Of a stretch of DNA of 64,000 bases, positions 1 to 11,282 are shown piece after piece (the first letter of the stretch is position 1; each line of letters begins with the position of its first letter). The stretch spans positions 1 to 64,000 of the forward strand of contig JAENWW010000009.1 of assembly GCA_016649875.1 (NCBI GenBank), given 5' to 3'. The stretch is from Coriobacteriia bacterium (GTDB lineage Bacteria > Actinomycetota > Coriobacteriia > WRKU01 > JAENWW01). The notes below the pieces were generated by a model that saw nothing but the letters and a program-made list of their open reading frames with translations, made no database searches and was not told the DNA's origin. A program made the position numbers and the translations under genes.

Positions 1-508
1 CCAATACGGCAGCGTGCTTCCCCAGATAAAAACCGTTCGTCTTGAAGAGAACATTGCCGAAAAAATCGCTCGCCTTAACCGTACCACCACCGCCCGTGAC
101 ATGTATGACCTGGCATGGATTGCGAATACGCCCGCAATTTCGAAATCACTCGACCTTGCTCTGATTCGTCGCCTTGCCGTGCTCAAGATATGGGTGGATA
201 CGAATGGTATGCACGCAGGTTCGATGGCTTGGAGCCCAGGTCACGAAGGATCAACGTTTGACGCAGAACATTGGTTGCGCGTTCGAGACAAGAACGAATT
301 CGACCTTGAAGACATCGGTGCGCTGACGGTTCCGGCGCCATCTACAAGCGAGCTTTGCGATACCGTCCGTTTTGGCTTCGCGTTTCTTGCCGATATGGAT
401 AGCGATGAGCAAACGCTTGCTGAATCCAACGAACGAGACCGCTCGCTGGCAATACGGCTGCTGCAAAATCTTCCCGATGACCGACTGGCGAATATCGGAT
501 TGTACTGA
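1..508 (+). CDS. AbiEii/AbiGii-type nucleotidyltransferase toxin, C-terminal part
   Basis: The frame is open to the left edge, so the gene starts outside the window; the GTG at 14 is probably internal. The visible product has the block typical of the C-terminal half of AbiEii-family nucleotidyltransferases: an 'LEENIAEKIARL' helix followed by 'TARDMYDLAWI', where the RD-YD residues belong to the helical domain after the catalytic site. The catalytic GS motif would lie upstream and cannot be seen. In this family the toxin pairs with an upstream AbiEi antitoxin in abortive-infection or toxin-antitoxin loci. Family membership is recognised from the motif only; activity is unknown. Confidence 0.6.
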   Translation, partial: QYGSVLPQIKTVRLEENIAEKIARLNRTTTARDMYDLAWIANTPAISKSLDLALIRRLAVLKIWVDTNGMHAGSMAWSPGHEGSTFDAEHWLRVRDKNEFDLEDIGALTVPAPSTSELCDTVRFGFAFLADMDSDEQTLAESNERDRSLAIRLLQNLPDDRLANIGLY

Positions 509-622
509 TCTTCTTATGAGTTACTGCGATTATTCTTCTTGTTCCAGATGGCTTGCAGGGACTCCGTGCTACTGGATGCTAAGAGGTGCAAACGGATACT
601 AAAACCATATAGGAGGTGGACG

Positions 623-2188
623 TCACTCCCACTCAATCGTTCCGGGAGGCTTGCTGGTGATGTCGTAGGCCACGCGGTTAACACCGGCGACCTCGTTGAT
701 CAGACGGTTGCTCATCTTGGCGAGCAGCTCGTGGGGCAGCCTCGCCCAGTCCGCCGTCATGGCATCTGCCGATGACACGGCGCGGATGATGATGGGGCGC
801 GCATATGTGCGCTCGTCGCCCATGACTCCGACCGACCGGATGTCGGGCAGCACCGCGAAGTATTGCCACACGCTACGCTCGGTATCCCATGCGCCGATTT
901 CCTCGCGCACGATAGCATCGGCGTTGCGCAAAATCTCAAGTTTTTCTTCGGTGATGTCGCCGATGATACGCACGGCCAATCCCGGTCCGGGGAACGGCTG
1001 GCGGTGCACGATATGGTCGGGCAGACCGAGCTCGCTACCCACGGCGCGGACCTCGTCTTTGAAGAGCGCTTTGAGCGGCTCGATCAAATCGAAATGGACG
1101 CCGTCGGGAAACGGGATCAGGTTATGGTGGCTCTTGATTTTAGCCGCGGTCTTCGAGCCGGACTCGATGACATCGGGATAGAGCGTTCCTTGGGCGAGCC
1201 ACTTCACGCCATCGAGTTTGGTCGCCTCGTCGAAAAAGACTTTCCAGAACTCCTCGCCGATTATGCGGCGCTTGAGCTCGGGCTCGGTCACGCCGGCCAG
1301 CAGCGAAAGATAGCGATCCTTGGCATCGACATGCACGAGATCGACTTTGAACTGCTTCTCGAACACCTCGACGACATCGGCCGCCTCGTTTTTACGCAGC
1401 ATGCCATGATCCACGAACACGCAGGTCAGCTGGTCGCCGATGGCGCGATGGAGCAGCGCCGCAACCACCGAGCTGTCCACGCCGCCGGAAAGACCACAGA
1501 TGACGCGCGCATCGCCCACCTGCTCGCGAACGCGCGCGATGGTTTCGTCGATGACACTAACCATAGTCCACGTCGGCGGAATCTGCGCGATATCGTGGAG
1601 GAAATTCTCGATGATGCGCTGCCCGAACGCGGTATGCGCCACCTCGGGATGGAACTGCGTTGCGAACAGCCCGCGCTGCGCGCACTCCATGACGGCCACG
1701 TGCGTCGTGTCGGTCGAACCGGTGATGGTGAAACCTTGCGGCACGGTACCCACCGAGTCGCGGTGGCTCATCCACACCTGACTTGTGGCAGGCACTCCGG
1801 CCAAAAGCCGGCTACCGCTTGCCGCAGGTGCCAGCTCAAGCTCGGCGAACCCGTACTCACCGATGTCGGTATGCGGAATCGTTCCACCCAGACCGCGCGC
1901 CATCTCTTGAATGCCGTAACAAAAACCGAGCACGGGAATCCCGAGCTCGAAAATCTTCTCATCCATGTGGGGAGCGCCCTCGGCGTATACGCTGGCCGGG
2001 CCGCCCGACAAAATGAGCGCCGCGGGTTTGCGCGCGGCAACCTCGGCGGCGGTTATATCGCTCGCGACGATTTCCGAGTAGACACGCGCCTCACGCACGC
2101 GACGTGCGATAAGCTGGGCGTATTGGGCCCCGAAATCGAGCACGAGTACGGTGGGCTGGTCTCCATGATAATCAATGGTGTTCGTCAA
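623..2188 (-). CDS. guaA: GMP synthase (glutamine-hydrolysing)
   Basis: It converts XMP, glutamine and ATP to GMP in the last step of guanine nucleotide synthesis. The 521 residues match the usual length. The N-terminal class I glutamine amidotransferase has the nucleophile elbow 'GFCYGIQ' near residue 90 and a 'HPEV' His near 180. The ATP-pyrophosphatase P-loop 'GLSGGVDSSVV' lies near residue 233, and the C-terminal dimerisation domain ends in the conserved 'KPPGTIEWE'. The start is a TTG, chosen because the conserved amidotransferase strand begins 12 residues later; an alternative start cannot be excluded. It lies 42 bp downstream of the PASTA gene on the same strand. Confidence 0.97.
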   Translation of the reverse strand: MTNTIDYHGDQPTVLVLDFGAQYAQLIARRVREARVYSEIVASDITAAEVAARKPAALILSGGPASVYAEGAPHMDEKIFELGIPVLGFCYGIQEMARGLGGTIPHTDIGEYGFAELELAPAASGSRLLAGVPATSQVWMSHRDSVGTVPQGFTITGSTDTTHVAVMECAQRGLFATQFHPEVAHTAFGQRIIENFLHDIAQIPPTWTMVSVIDETIARVREQVGDARVICGLSGGVDSSVVAALLHRAIGDQLTCVFVDHGMLRKNEAADVVEVFEKQFKVDLVHVDAKDRYLSLLAGVTEPELKRRIIGEEFWKVFFDEATKLDGVKWLAQGTLYPDVIESGSKTAAKIKSHHNLIPFPDGVHFDLIEPLKALFKDEVRAVGSELGLPDHIVHRQPFPGPGLAVRIIGDITEEKLEILRNADAIVREEIGAWDTERSVWQYFAVLPDIRSVGVMGDERTYARPIIIRAVSSADAMTADWARLPHELLAKMSNRLINEVAGVNRVAYDITSKPPGTIEWE

Positions 2189-2230
2189 GTTGCTTACCGT
2201 TCTTCTCGAAAGCCGATGGAGCCCGTTTAT

Positions 2231-3118
2231 TTAGTCGGCCAGCACTAAGATAACCGAGCATCCGCGTGGAATCGACGTTCCGGCGGCAGGTGCTTGGAAT
2301 ACGACCGTGCCGTAGGCACTCGGCGAATTCTGCTCGTACAGATACTTGATATTGAGCCCCCGACCATTAAGCGTCGAACGTGCGCTTCTCCACTGTTTGC
2401 CGATGAGATTCGGCACGGTTTGAGCGGAACTGTACGAAGCACTGGTTGCGATGTTGGGGAATGCGAATTTTTCGCCCTCCGTGCGTCCGAGATAGGTTTG
2501 ATCGGACAAAACGAGGCCGGACTTCGGCTTGGCCGATGTCCCTTGAAGCGCGGCGGAATCACACACATAGACAGATGAAACCACATAGCCTTTTTTCTTC
2601 AGGCTCGCCTTCGCGATATCCTCATCGATGCCCACGATACCTCCGGAGGAAGACGACGTCGATCCCGATGAATAGGTCGCGAGTCGAGCCGCCACGTCCG
2701 CCTCGGATTCAACAGAAGTGCCCGAGCTTCCGATACTCGCGGAACTTCCCGCTTTCGAGGAAGCCGAATCGGCGAAATTTCCGTTTGAACCCGCGACTTC
2801 GAGATAACCGTTTTCATAGACGCCATCAGTCACTTTGACCACATCGATGCGCTTTGTCGATGAAACGCCCGGGGTCGTCTCCTGCGGCGCAGTGACGTGA
2901 TGAGTCAGGTAATAGATGAACCCCAACAGGCAGAGCAATGCGACTACCGCAAGAGCAGTCACGAGCGCGAAAAGTATCTTGTTTTCTCTGAGTTTCGGTT
3001 GCGCCAGTTCGCGCAATTCTTCTTCCGAAATATCCCCGCCAGAAGCTACTTCGATAGTCTCATTCTCAGTCTCATCCAGTCCCATCTTCATCTTCCCCCA
3101 ATTCGAATCATCCGACAT
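2231..3118 (-). CDS. Membrane-anchored PASTA-domain protein
   Basis: The 295-residue product has an acidic N-terminal cytoplasmic tail of about 48 residues, one transmembrane helix at about 49-72, a Ser/Gly-rich linker, and two PASTA-like repeats at the C-terminus. The last repeat starts 'VPNLIGKQWRSARSTLNGRG' and ends 'GCSVILVLAD'. PASTA repeats usually sense muropeptides or beta-lactams on Ser/Thr kinases or PBPs. No kinase or transpeptidase domain is present, so this is a stand-alone sensor or scaffold with N-in/C-out topology. The next gene is guaA, probably co-transcribed. The exact role is unknown. Confidence 0.7.
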   Translation of the reverse strand: MSDDSNWGKMKMGLDETENETIEVASGGDISEEELRELAQPKLRENKILFALVTALAVVALLCLLGFIYYLTHHVTAPQETTPGVSSTKRIDVVKVTDGVYENGYLEVAGSNGNFADSASSKAGSSASIGSSGTSVESEADVAARLATYSSGSTSSSSGGIVGIDEDIAKASLKKKGYVVSSVYVCDSAALQGTSAKPKSGLVLSDQTYLGRTEGEKFAFPNIATSASYSSAQTVPNLIGKQWRSARSTLNGRGLNIKYLYEQNSPSAYGTVVFQAPAAGTSIPRGCSVILVLAD

Positions 3119-3218
3119 CGTGGCATTAATCCCTTATAACCGTCGCGGTGAAACACCACGCCTCGATTATACCGTGCAAATGGATATGTGTCGTGTCAAT
3201 TGCGCATACTGTCACATA

Positions 3219-4283
3219 TCAGACGTTGAATTTGAAGTGAACGACATCGCCGTCTTGCATGACGTAGTCTTTTCCCTCGAGACGCAACCTACCGACATCG
3301 CGTGCGCCTTTTTCTCCACCGTACTCCACATAGTCTGCGTACGAAATGATTTCGGCCTTGATGAACCCGCGCTCGAAGTCGGTGTGGATGACACCGGCGG
3401 CTTGCGGAGCCTTGGCGCCGACGGGAACCGTCCACGCGCGCACCTCGATTTCACCGGCGGTGAAATAGCTTTGAAGTCCCAGTAGACGGTACGCCTCACG
3501 GCTGAGGGCATGGAGCCCCGGCTCCTTGAGACCGAGTTCGGAGAGATATTCGGCCGCCTCGGCTTCATCGAGCTCGGAAAGGTCGTATTCGACTTTCGCG
3601 CAAATGGGAATCGGCTTGATTCCGTCGACGAGTCCGAGATCGACATTGACCTGATCTTCGTCGACATTGGCCACATAGAGCATCGGCTTACTGGTGAGGA
3701 GGTGGAATTCGCGAATGATTTCTCGCTCATCCTCCGTCAGTTCGAGACTGCAGGCGCGGTGCCCCTCCTCGAGATGAGTGAGCACACGACGGGCGAGCTC
3801 CGCCTTGGGTCCCGATGTCTTATCCTTTTTCGCTTCTTTTTCGAGGCGCGAAACCGTCTTTTCCATGGTGCCGATATCGGCGAGGATCAACTCGATCTTG
3901 ATGGTCTCAACATCGGAAGCGGGGTTGACCTTGCCGTCGACATGGATGACGTTTTCATCGGTGAAATAGCGCACGACTTCCACGATTGCATCGGTCTCGC
4001 GAATATTTGCGAGGAACTGGTTGCCGAGTCCGGCGCCTTCGCTCGCGCCCTTGACGAGCCCTGCGATATCGACGAACTCGACGGCGGCAGGCATGATGCG
4101 CTTGGGGTTTACCATTTCGGCGAGTTTTGCGATACGCGCATCGGGCACGGGAACCACCCCGACGTTGGGCTCGATGGTAGCGAACGGATAGTTCGCGGCC
4201 TCCACCTGATTTTTAGTCAACGCGGTGAACAGCGTGGACTTTCCCACGTTGGGCAATCCGACGATACCGATAGATAATGCCAC
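3219..4283 (-). CDS. ychF: Redox-regulated ATPase YchF (OBG family)
   Basis: This universally conserved ribosome-associated P-loop NTPase hydrolyses ATP rather than GTP and is linked to the oxidative stress response. Its 354 residues are a normal length. The Walker A motif '[11 protein letters not shown]' lies at residues 8-18, the G3 '[12 protein letters not shown]' near 72, and the altered G4 'NVDE' (instead of NKxD, typical of YchF) near 205. A C-terminal TGS domain ends in '[15 protein letters not shown]'. The gene is divergent from the glycosyltransferase gene, with about 117 bp between the two starts. Confidence 0.96.
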   Translation of the reverse strand: MALSIGIVGLPNVGKSTLFTALTKNQVEAANYPFATIEPNVGVVPVPDARIAKLAEMVNPKRIMPAAVEFVDIAGLVKGASEGAGLGNQFLANIRETDAIVEVVRYFTDENVIHVDGKVNPASDVETIKIELILADIGTMEKTVSRLEKEAKKDKTSGPKAELARRVLTHLEEGHRACSLELTEDEREIIREFHLLTSKPMLYVANVDEDQVNVDLGLVDGIKPIPICAKVEYDLSELDEAEAAEYLSELGLKEPGLHALSREAYRLLGLQSYFTAGEIEVRAWTVPVGAKAPQAAGVIHTDFERGFIKAEIISYADYVEYGGEKGARDVGRLRLEGKDYVMQDGDVVHFKFNV

Positions 4284-4400
4284 AGCAAAACTCCTTAAGT
4301 GTTATGTATTGATTACGAAAACAACACGCTTCGCATAAGAAACGTATGCTTAAACAGTATAGTATACACAAAGGATTCATCTACCGACAAAGAGGTTCGA

Positions 4401-5537
4401 ATGCGCATCGGCATGTGCTCCGATATGTACACTCCCCATGTAAGCGGAGTGACAAACCACATACGTCTTTACAAAAAACACTTCGAAGACCTTGGCCATG
4501 AGGTATTCGTGTTCACGTTCGGGGACCGAGACCACGTCGACTCGGAGCCGAACGTCTACCGCACCCCCGCCGTCTCATGGGGAGACACCGGATGGAATTT
4601 CGCTCCCTATTATTCGCTTGAATCCAAAGAACTTCTGAAAACCATGGACGTCATCCATGCACATCATCCGTTCCAGTCGGGACGCCTCGCCGCCTCCATC
4701 GCGAAAAAAGCCGACATTCCCCTCGTGTTCACCAACCATACCCGCTACGACCTGTATTCGGATGCCTATGCTTCGCTGGTACCGCAAGGTCCGCGCTACG
4801 GCACGCTCAAACTGTTCTTGAAAAAATTCCTGGACGATTGCGGATGTGTCGTGGCACCTTCCAAGTCCATCGAAGGGTGGCTGAGAACTTTCATCGGTTG
4901 CGATCACGTCGTGACCGTTCCCAACGGAATCGACATCGCAAAATTCGCCGACCCCGCCACAGTTCTCACGCGAAAGGATCTCGGCTTGAGTGAGGATGAT
5001 TTCGTTTTCATCTATCTCGGCCGTGTCGCACCCGAAAAAAATACCGATTACCTGTTTTCCGAGTTCTTCGAGACGGCGGCGAACAACGACAACGCAAGAA
5101 TGGTAGTGGTCGGCGCCGGGCCGGAGCTTGAAAAAGCGAAAGCGATGGCCGCCCGACACGAGCTCGGCGACCGTTTGATTTTCACCGGCATGCAACCTTA
5201 CGATCTCTTACCGTCTTACGCCCATCTGGCCGATGCTTTCGTCACCGGCTCGGTTTCAGAGGTCCATCCCCTTGTCGTGCTTGAAGCGATGGCGGCCGGC
5301 CTCCCGATAGTCGCGGTCAGCTCGCCGGGTATCTCCGATACCGTGGAACAGGGCCGTTCGGGATTGCTTGCAAAAACACCGACGCCATCGCTTCTCGCAA
5401 TCGAAATGGACACCATCATAAACACCGTGGGGCTCCGCGACCGCCTTGCGGCCGGAGCGAGCGAGCGCATTAAAAACTATTCGTTTGCAAACACAGCAGA
5501 TGTGATCCTCTCCTACTACAAACAGCTCATCGGCTGA
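4401..5537 (+). CDS. GT4-family glycosyltransferase
   Basis: The 378-residue protein is a retaining GT-B glycosyltransferase. The N-terminus 'MRIGMCSDMYTPHVSGV' is typical of the diacylglycerol glucosyltransferase / lipoteichoic-acid anchor branch. The C-terminal donor domain has 'YLGRVAPEKN' and the E-x7-E motif 'EVHPLVVLEAMAAG'. The acceptor is probably a membrane lipid or polyprenyl-linked sugar, but the sequence alone cannot fix it. The start at 4401 is preferred over an in-frame upstream codon at 4299 because AAAGAGG sits a few bases upstream and the protein begins at the conserved first strand. A terminator follows at 5569-5602. Confidence 0.85.
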   Translation: MRIGMCSDMYTPHVSGVTNHIRLYKKHFEDLGHEVFVFTFGDRDHVDSEPNVYRTPAVSWGDTGWNFAPYYSLESKELLKTMDVIHAHHPFQSGRLAASIAKKADIPLVFTNHTRYDLYSDAYASLVPQGPRYGTLKLFLKKFLDDCGCVVAPSKSIEGWLRTFIGCDHVVTVPNGIDIAKFADPATVLTRKDLGLSEDDFVFIYLGRVAPEKNTDYLFSEFFETAANNDNARMVVVGAGPELEKAKAMAARHELGDRLIFTGMQPYDLLPSYAHLADAFVTGSVSEVHPLVVLEAMAAGLPIVAVSSPGISDTVEQGRSGLLAKTPTPSLLAIEMDTIINTVGLRDRLAAGASERIKNYSFANTADVILSYYKQLIG

Positions 5538-5568
5538 AGCCGCACGAATATCACAACGGTAGACAAAG

Positions 5569-5602
5569 AAGAACCCCGAACGCATTGTCCGGGGTTCTTT
5601 TC
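5569..5602. terminator. Bidirectional rho-independent terminator
   Basis: The perfect stem AAGAACCCCG / CGGGGTTCTT encloses an 11-nt loop and is followed by Ts on the plus strand; the A-rich left side gives U-tracts in the other direction. It lies between the convergent glycosyltransferase and groEL genes and can serve both. Confidence 0.85.
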
Positions 5603-5646
5603 GAGACTATACCTGCAAAGCCCGAAAAAGGGCTCGGCGGTTTTCC

Positions 5647-7591
<1,945 letters not shown>

Positions 7592-7685
7592 AGTATCGTT
7601 TCCTCCTTTTTGACTTTTACAAACTCGACATTCTCATCGCACGCTCACCGGATTTTCTCCCCACTTCACGCACGATGAAAACTTT

Positions 7686-7712
7686 TTAGCACTCACACAG
7701 CATGAGTGCTAA
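7686..7712 (-). promoter_or_regulatory. CIRCE operator (HrcA binding site)
   Basis: The sequence TTAGCACTC-N9-GAGTGCTAA matches the CIRCE consensus with no mismatch in either arm. It lies about 95 bp upstream of groES, directly downstream of the predicted -10, so HrcA would block initiation. This implies that an hrcA gene exists elsewhere in the genome. Confidence 0.97.
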
Positions 7713-7717
7713 AAGCA

Positions 7718-7745
7718 ATGATAGTACAGTGCCGGAGCAAAGCAA
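7718..7745 (-). promoter_or_regulatory. Predicted groESL promoter
   Basis: On the minus strand TTGCTT (7740-7745) and TATCAT (7718-7723) are separated by 16 bp, placing the start point next to or inside the CIRCE operator. This is a sigma-70-like match judged by eye. Confidence 0.5.
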
Positions 7746-7797
7746 TATATAATTTGAAATACACCATATTTTTTTCACACATGTGAGTGGAGGACAC

Positions 7798-10230
7798 TTA
7801 GATTTTCGGAAAGTCGAGCGATGCCCGGGCGGAGGCATCGGCCGTAAAGTCCAGAGGCGCGTCGTGAAAAACACGCGCGGCTGCGGCACGGGCGATCATC
7901 GCCGCGTTGTCCGTGCAGTACACGAAGGGAGGAACGCTCACCTTCACGTCGAGACGCTCCATAGCCTGTGCTAATCCCTCGCGCAGCGCCTTATTGGCCG
8001 CCACTCCGCCGGCGAGCAAAAACCACTTCGCGCCGGTTTCTTGGACGGCTCTCACCGATTTCGACACCTGCACGTCGATAACTGCCTGCTGGAACGACGC
8101 GGCGATGTCGTTCGCGGCGAGCTCCTCGCCGGTTTCCTGCGCTTTGTGGATATGGGTTATGACGGCGGTTTTGAGTCCCGAAAGTGAGAAGGCGTAGTCG
8201 CCACTTTTCATCATCGCGCGCGGAAATGCAATCGCACGAGGATTACCGGTTTCGGCGAGGGCGGAAATAATCGGTCCTCCGGGATAGGACAATCCGAGCG
8301 CCTTGGCGACTTTATCGAACGCCTCACCGGTCGCATCGTCGAGTGTTTCTCCGAGTGTGCGATAAAAACCGGGCTCCGAACTGTGAATCAACGAGGTATG
8401 CCCCCCGCTGACGAGGAGCGCCACGAAAGGAGTCTCTATCTCGGGATGAGCGAGTATGTTCGCATAGATATGACCCTCGAGGTGATTGATGCCGTAGAGC
8501 GGTTTCGCGCATCCGAAGCTCAAGCCCTTCATGAACGCCAGCCCCACCACGAGCGCCCCCACGAGACCGGGAGAATCGGTGACGGCAAGCGCGTCGAGCG
8601 CCGAAAGAGGCATGCTGAATGCCGATGCGCTCGTCGCGGCGAGAGCCTCGTCGATGACGCCTGTCACGGCCTCGATATGCTTACGGCTCGCAATTTCGGG
8701 GACCACGCCTCCGAAACGGGCATGAAAATCGATTTGGCTTGCAATGACGTTGGACATGACCGTATTCTCTTCGACGACGGCGGCGGCCGTTTCATCGCAC
8801 GAAGACTCGAGCGCCAAAATTCGCGCACCGCTTTCCGCACGCTCCTGCCTCGATACGGAACTCCACCATGTTTGCGCGATTTCGTCTGTGACCATCTCGC
8901 CCCACATGATAAGGGCATCTTCATGATTATCGGAATAATACGAAGGTCTCACTCCGGCCTGCACGAAACCGAGCGATTCATAGAGTTTTATGGCAGAATC
9001 GTTTGAAACACGAACTTCAAGTGTGATTTTGTTCGTACGCCATTCGAGCGCGCGCTGCATACCGGTGAGAATGAGCTTTCGCGCGACTCCCTTACGGCGG
9101 GCGGTCGGTGCCGTCACGACATCGAGCACGTGGACGTCTCCTGCCAAGTCGGCAAACCCGGCAAATCCCACGAGCTCGCCTTGGAGGAAAGCGCCGACCC
9201 AGATACGATTGATGAGCTCGAATTCGGCTTCGATCAAACCGCGTGTCCATTCGGGATGCTCGAGCGCCTCCTCGATGGCGACCATGGCCTCGATATCTGA
9301 GGGGACCAATGAGCGGAGCGCGACCGGAAACGCGGAATCGAGAGCTCGGTCGCCTGCGGGCGCGTCGAGCGAATCGCCTCCGACAAGTATTCCCACACCG
9401 GAGCGGTCGCTGGCTTTCTCATAGGCCGGAACGCTGTCTCCAGCGGCGATTTTTTTCACACGTTCGATTTCTTCGGCATCGGACATGCGCGTGTAGATGG
9501 GAAACACATCGCCGGGACGACCCGTATCCACGAACGGTTCGGGCGATCTACCGTTTGCCGCGGCGACATAGGCGGCAATCAACCCCGCCCCGTCGACCAT
9601 ACCGAGTGATTCATCCGCCATTTCGTAATCGATCCCGGCCGTCTCAAAAGCGGAGGTGATTGAATCCCGGTGTTTCAAAAGGCCGTTGCCGGCGACAAGC
9701 AACGTACCGCCTGCGCTCGAGCGCCGGTATTCATCAATGGCATCGGGAAGGACAGCCTCCGGCTTTCCCACATAATCTCTACGCACGCGCGACACCGCAC
9801 CCGCCTCGATGTAGGCGAGCGCGGGATAGATTTCTTTACGCATGGCATCGGCGGCGATAAACGCCCAACCTTCATGGCCCGAGGCGGCAATACGCTGCGC
9901 GATGGCATCTGTGGTCGACACTCCGTAAAGAGGAACGCCCAGCCCACGGGCGATGCCTTTCGCCGTAGCGACACCGATTCGCACGCCGGTAAACGAGCCC
10001 GGTCCGCGCCCGACCACAACCGCCGCGATGTCCCCGCGATCGAGATCGAGCTCCGCAAGTGCCTCATCGATTTTCGAAAGGAGCATGATGTTCGCGCGCC
10101 GAGGAGCGGGAAACGATTCCGACGACAAAATATCAAACGGATGCGCGTTCAGCGGTTCACCGGTGTAGCGCGCGATTCCGACGGACAAAAAATCGCCGGC
10201 CGTATCGAATGAAAGGAGAACTTTACCCAC
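7798..10230 (-). CDS. tsaD: Fused TsaB - RimI - TsaD (t6A synthesis and S18 acetylation)
   Basis: The 810-residue protein joins three normally separate enzymes. Residues about 1-270 are TsaB, with 'SFDTAGDFLSVGIA' and 'GRGPGSFTGVRIGVATAKG'. Residues about 300-440 are a GNAT acetyltransferase of the RimI type, with 'ARRKGVARKLILTGMQRAL' and 'NDSAIKLYESLGF'. Residues about 470-810 are TsaD, with 'ILALESSCDETAAAV', metal-binding 'NHLEGHIYANI', 'SGGHTSLI' and 'CTDNAAMIA'. TsaD and TsaB transfer threonylcarbamoyl to A37 of ANN-decoding tRNAs; RimI acetylates the N-terminus of ribosomal protein S18. The GTG start at 10230 was chosen because it overlaps the tsaE stop by 8 bp, has GAGGTG upstream and begins at the conserved TsaB strand. 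It is the last gene of the operon. Confidence 0.95.
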   Translation of the reverse strand: MGKVLLSFDTAGDFLSVGIARYTGEPLNAHPFDILSSESFPAPRRANIMLLSKIDEALAELDLDRGDIAAVVVGRGPGSFTGVRIGVATAKGIARGLGVPLYGVSTTDAIAQRIAASGHEGWAFIAADAMRKEIYPALAYIEAGAVSRVRRDYVGKPEAVLPDAIDEYRRSSAGGTLLVAGNGLLKHRDSITSAFETAGIDYEMADESLGMVDGAGLIAAYVAAANGRSPEPFVDTGRPGDVFPIYTRMSDAEEIERVKKIAAGDSVPAYEKASDRSGVGILVGGDSLDAPAGDRALDSAFPVALRSLVPSDIEAMVAIEEALEHPEWTRGLIEAEFELINRIWVGAFLQGELVGFAGFADLAGDVHVLDVVTAPTARRKGVARKLILTGMQRALEWRTNKITLEVRVSNDSAIKLYESLGFVQAGVRPSYYSDNHEDALIMWGEMVTDEIAQTWWSSVSRQERAESGARILALESSCDETAAAVVEENTVMSNVIASQIDFHARFGGVVPEIASRKHIEAVTGVIDEALAATSASAFSMPLSALDALAVTDSPGLVGALVVGLAFMKGLSFGCAKPLYGINHLEGHIYANILAHPEIETPFVALLVSGGHTSLIHSSEPGFYRTLGETLDDATGEAFDKVAKALGLSYPGGPIISALAETGNPRAIAFPRAMMKSGDYAFSLSGLKTAVITHIHKAQETGEELAANDIAASFQQAVIDVQVSKSVRAVQETGAKWFLLAGGVAANKALREGLAQAMERLDVKVSVPPFVYCTDNAAMIARAAAARVFHDAPLDFTADASARASLDFPKI

Positions 10231-10705
10231 GGGACACCTCGGATTCAAACGCCGCGACGAGGGTGTCACCGCGAGCAGTCAGGGAGCGTATGCTCAGCAT
10301 GCGATCGCTCTCACCGATGACTTCGAGGGCAATGACTGCATCTGCGGCCTCGATGGCCTCCTCGAATTTATCGCCCCACTCCACGAGAGAGACACCGTCG
10401 CTTTCGACCAACTGATAAAAATCGATATCCTCGAGCTGATCGCCCGTTTCGAGACGATACAAGTCGAAATGATAGAAAGGGATTCTCCCCTGTTCGTACT
10501 CGAGGACGAGATTGAACGTCGGGCTCGATACCGCACCGGTGATTCCGAGTTCGCGTGCGAATCCTTGTGCGAAATGAGTTTTGCCGGCGCCGAGGTCTCC
10601 CGTCAAAACGATGCAATCACCCGGCTCGCAGACACGAGCGAGCGCACCGCCTACGAGGGCGGTGTTTTCTTGCGAGGTGGTTCGTATGCTAAACGAGGCG
10701 GTCAT
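10223..10705 (-). CDS. tsaE: tRNA threonylcarbamoyladenosine ATPase TsaE
   Basis: The 160-residue P-loop ATPase is required to recycle the TsaB-TsaD complex in t6A37 synthesis. The Walker A 'GDLGAGKTHFAQGFA' lies near residue 37, 'SSPTFNLVLEY' follows, and 'FYHFDLYRL' is the family signature containing the Walker B-like segment. The second ATG (10705) is preferred to that at 10711 because AAGGA is then correctly spaced. It overlaps the tsaB-rimI-tsaD start, so all t6A transferase subunits are translated together. Confidence 0.95.
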   Translation of the reverse strand: MTASFSIRTTSQENTALVGGALARVCEPGDCIVLTGDLGAGKTHFAQGFARELGITGAVSSPTFNLVLEYEQGRIPFYHFDLYRLETGDQLEDIDFYQLVESDGVSLVEWGDKFEEAIEAADAVIALEVIGESDRMLSIRSLTARGDTLVAAFESEVSRG

Positions 10706-10736
10706 GTCCATCCTTTTTTAACGAGCTTGCCGGTGT

Positions 10737-11282
10737 TCACTCTTGCAACGGGTCTTTCATGAGTTCTTTCAGCGTCAGTGCGCTTTGCATGAACACGCCC
10801 TTCAAACTTCGATTGTAAATCGTCGCCGCCGGATGGTACACCGGTAACACCACACAGGCGACACCGGCATTCGAGCGTTTGTATATCTGTTCTTGCATGG
10901 CGGTGATGGGCGCGTCGATGCCCACCATCTGTCGTGAGGCAAACGTGCCGAGCGCAACGATGATGTCGGGGCGAATCGATGCGATCTGTTCCATCAAATT
11001 ATCGTGGCACGCATCGATTTCCTCCGGCAGAGGATTACGATTTTTCGGAGGCCTGCACTTGACGACGTTCGTGATGTAGATTTCATCACGCACAAGGCCG
11101 GCCGCCTCGAGGAACTCGTCGAGCACATGCCCGGCCGCACCGATGAAAGGGGCACCGCCGAGGTCTTCGTTTTTGCCGGGTGCCTCGCCGATCAACATCA
11201 CACGGGCGTGTGCATCGCCTTTACCGACCACCACTTGCGTGCGCGTGGCGCACAGATCGCAGCGTGTGCACGCTAAATCCAT
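10737..11282 (-). CDS. Family 4 uracil-DNA glycosylase (4Fe-4S)
   Basis: The 181-residue base-excision repair enzyme removes uracil from DNA. The four expected cluster cysteines are visible: a CxxC pair at residues 5 and 8 ('CTRC'), then 'KCRPP' and a Cys 16 residues later ('IDAC'). The active-site motif is 'GEAPGKNEDLGGAPFIG' and the C-terminal His motif is 'LPVYHPAA'. The ATG at 11282 overlaps the upstream nitroreductase stop by 10 bp; an in-frame extension to 11486 is out-of-family and was discarded. No strong Shine-Dalgarno was seen, consistent with translational coupling. Confidence 0.93.
   Translation of the reverse strand: MDLACTRCDLCATRTQVVVGKGDAHARVMLIGEAPGKNEDLGGAPFIGAAGHVLDEFLEAAGLVRDEIYITNVVKCRPPKNRNPLPEEIDACHDNLMEQIASIRPDIIVALGTFASRQMVGIDAPITAMQEQIYKRSNAGVACVVLPVYHPAATIYNRSLKGVFMQSALTLKELMKDPLQE

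Noticed and set aside
863-2248. Long plus-strand frame of 461 codons antisense to guaA
   Set aside because: It is the complement of the well-conserved guaA, has no family resemblance and arises from the high-GC codon pattern.
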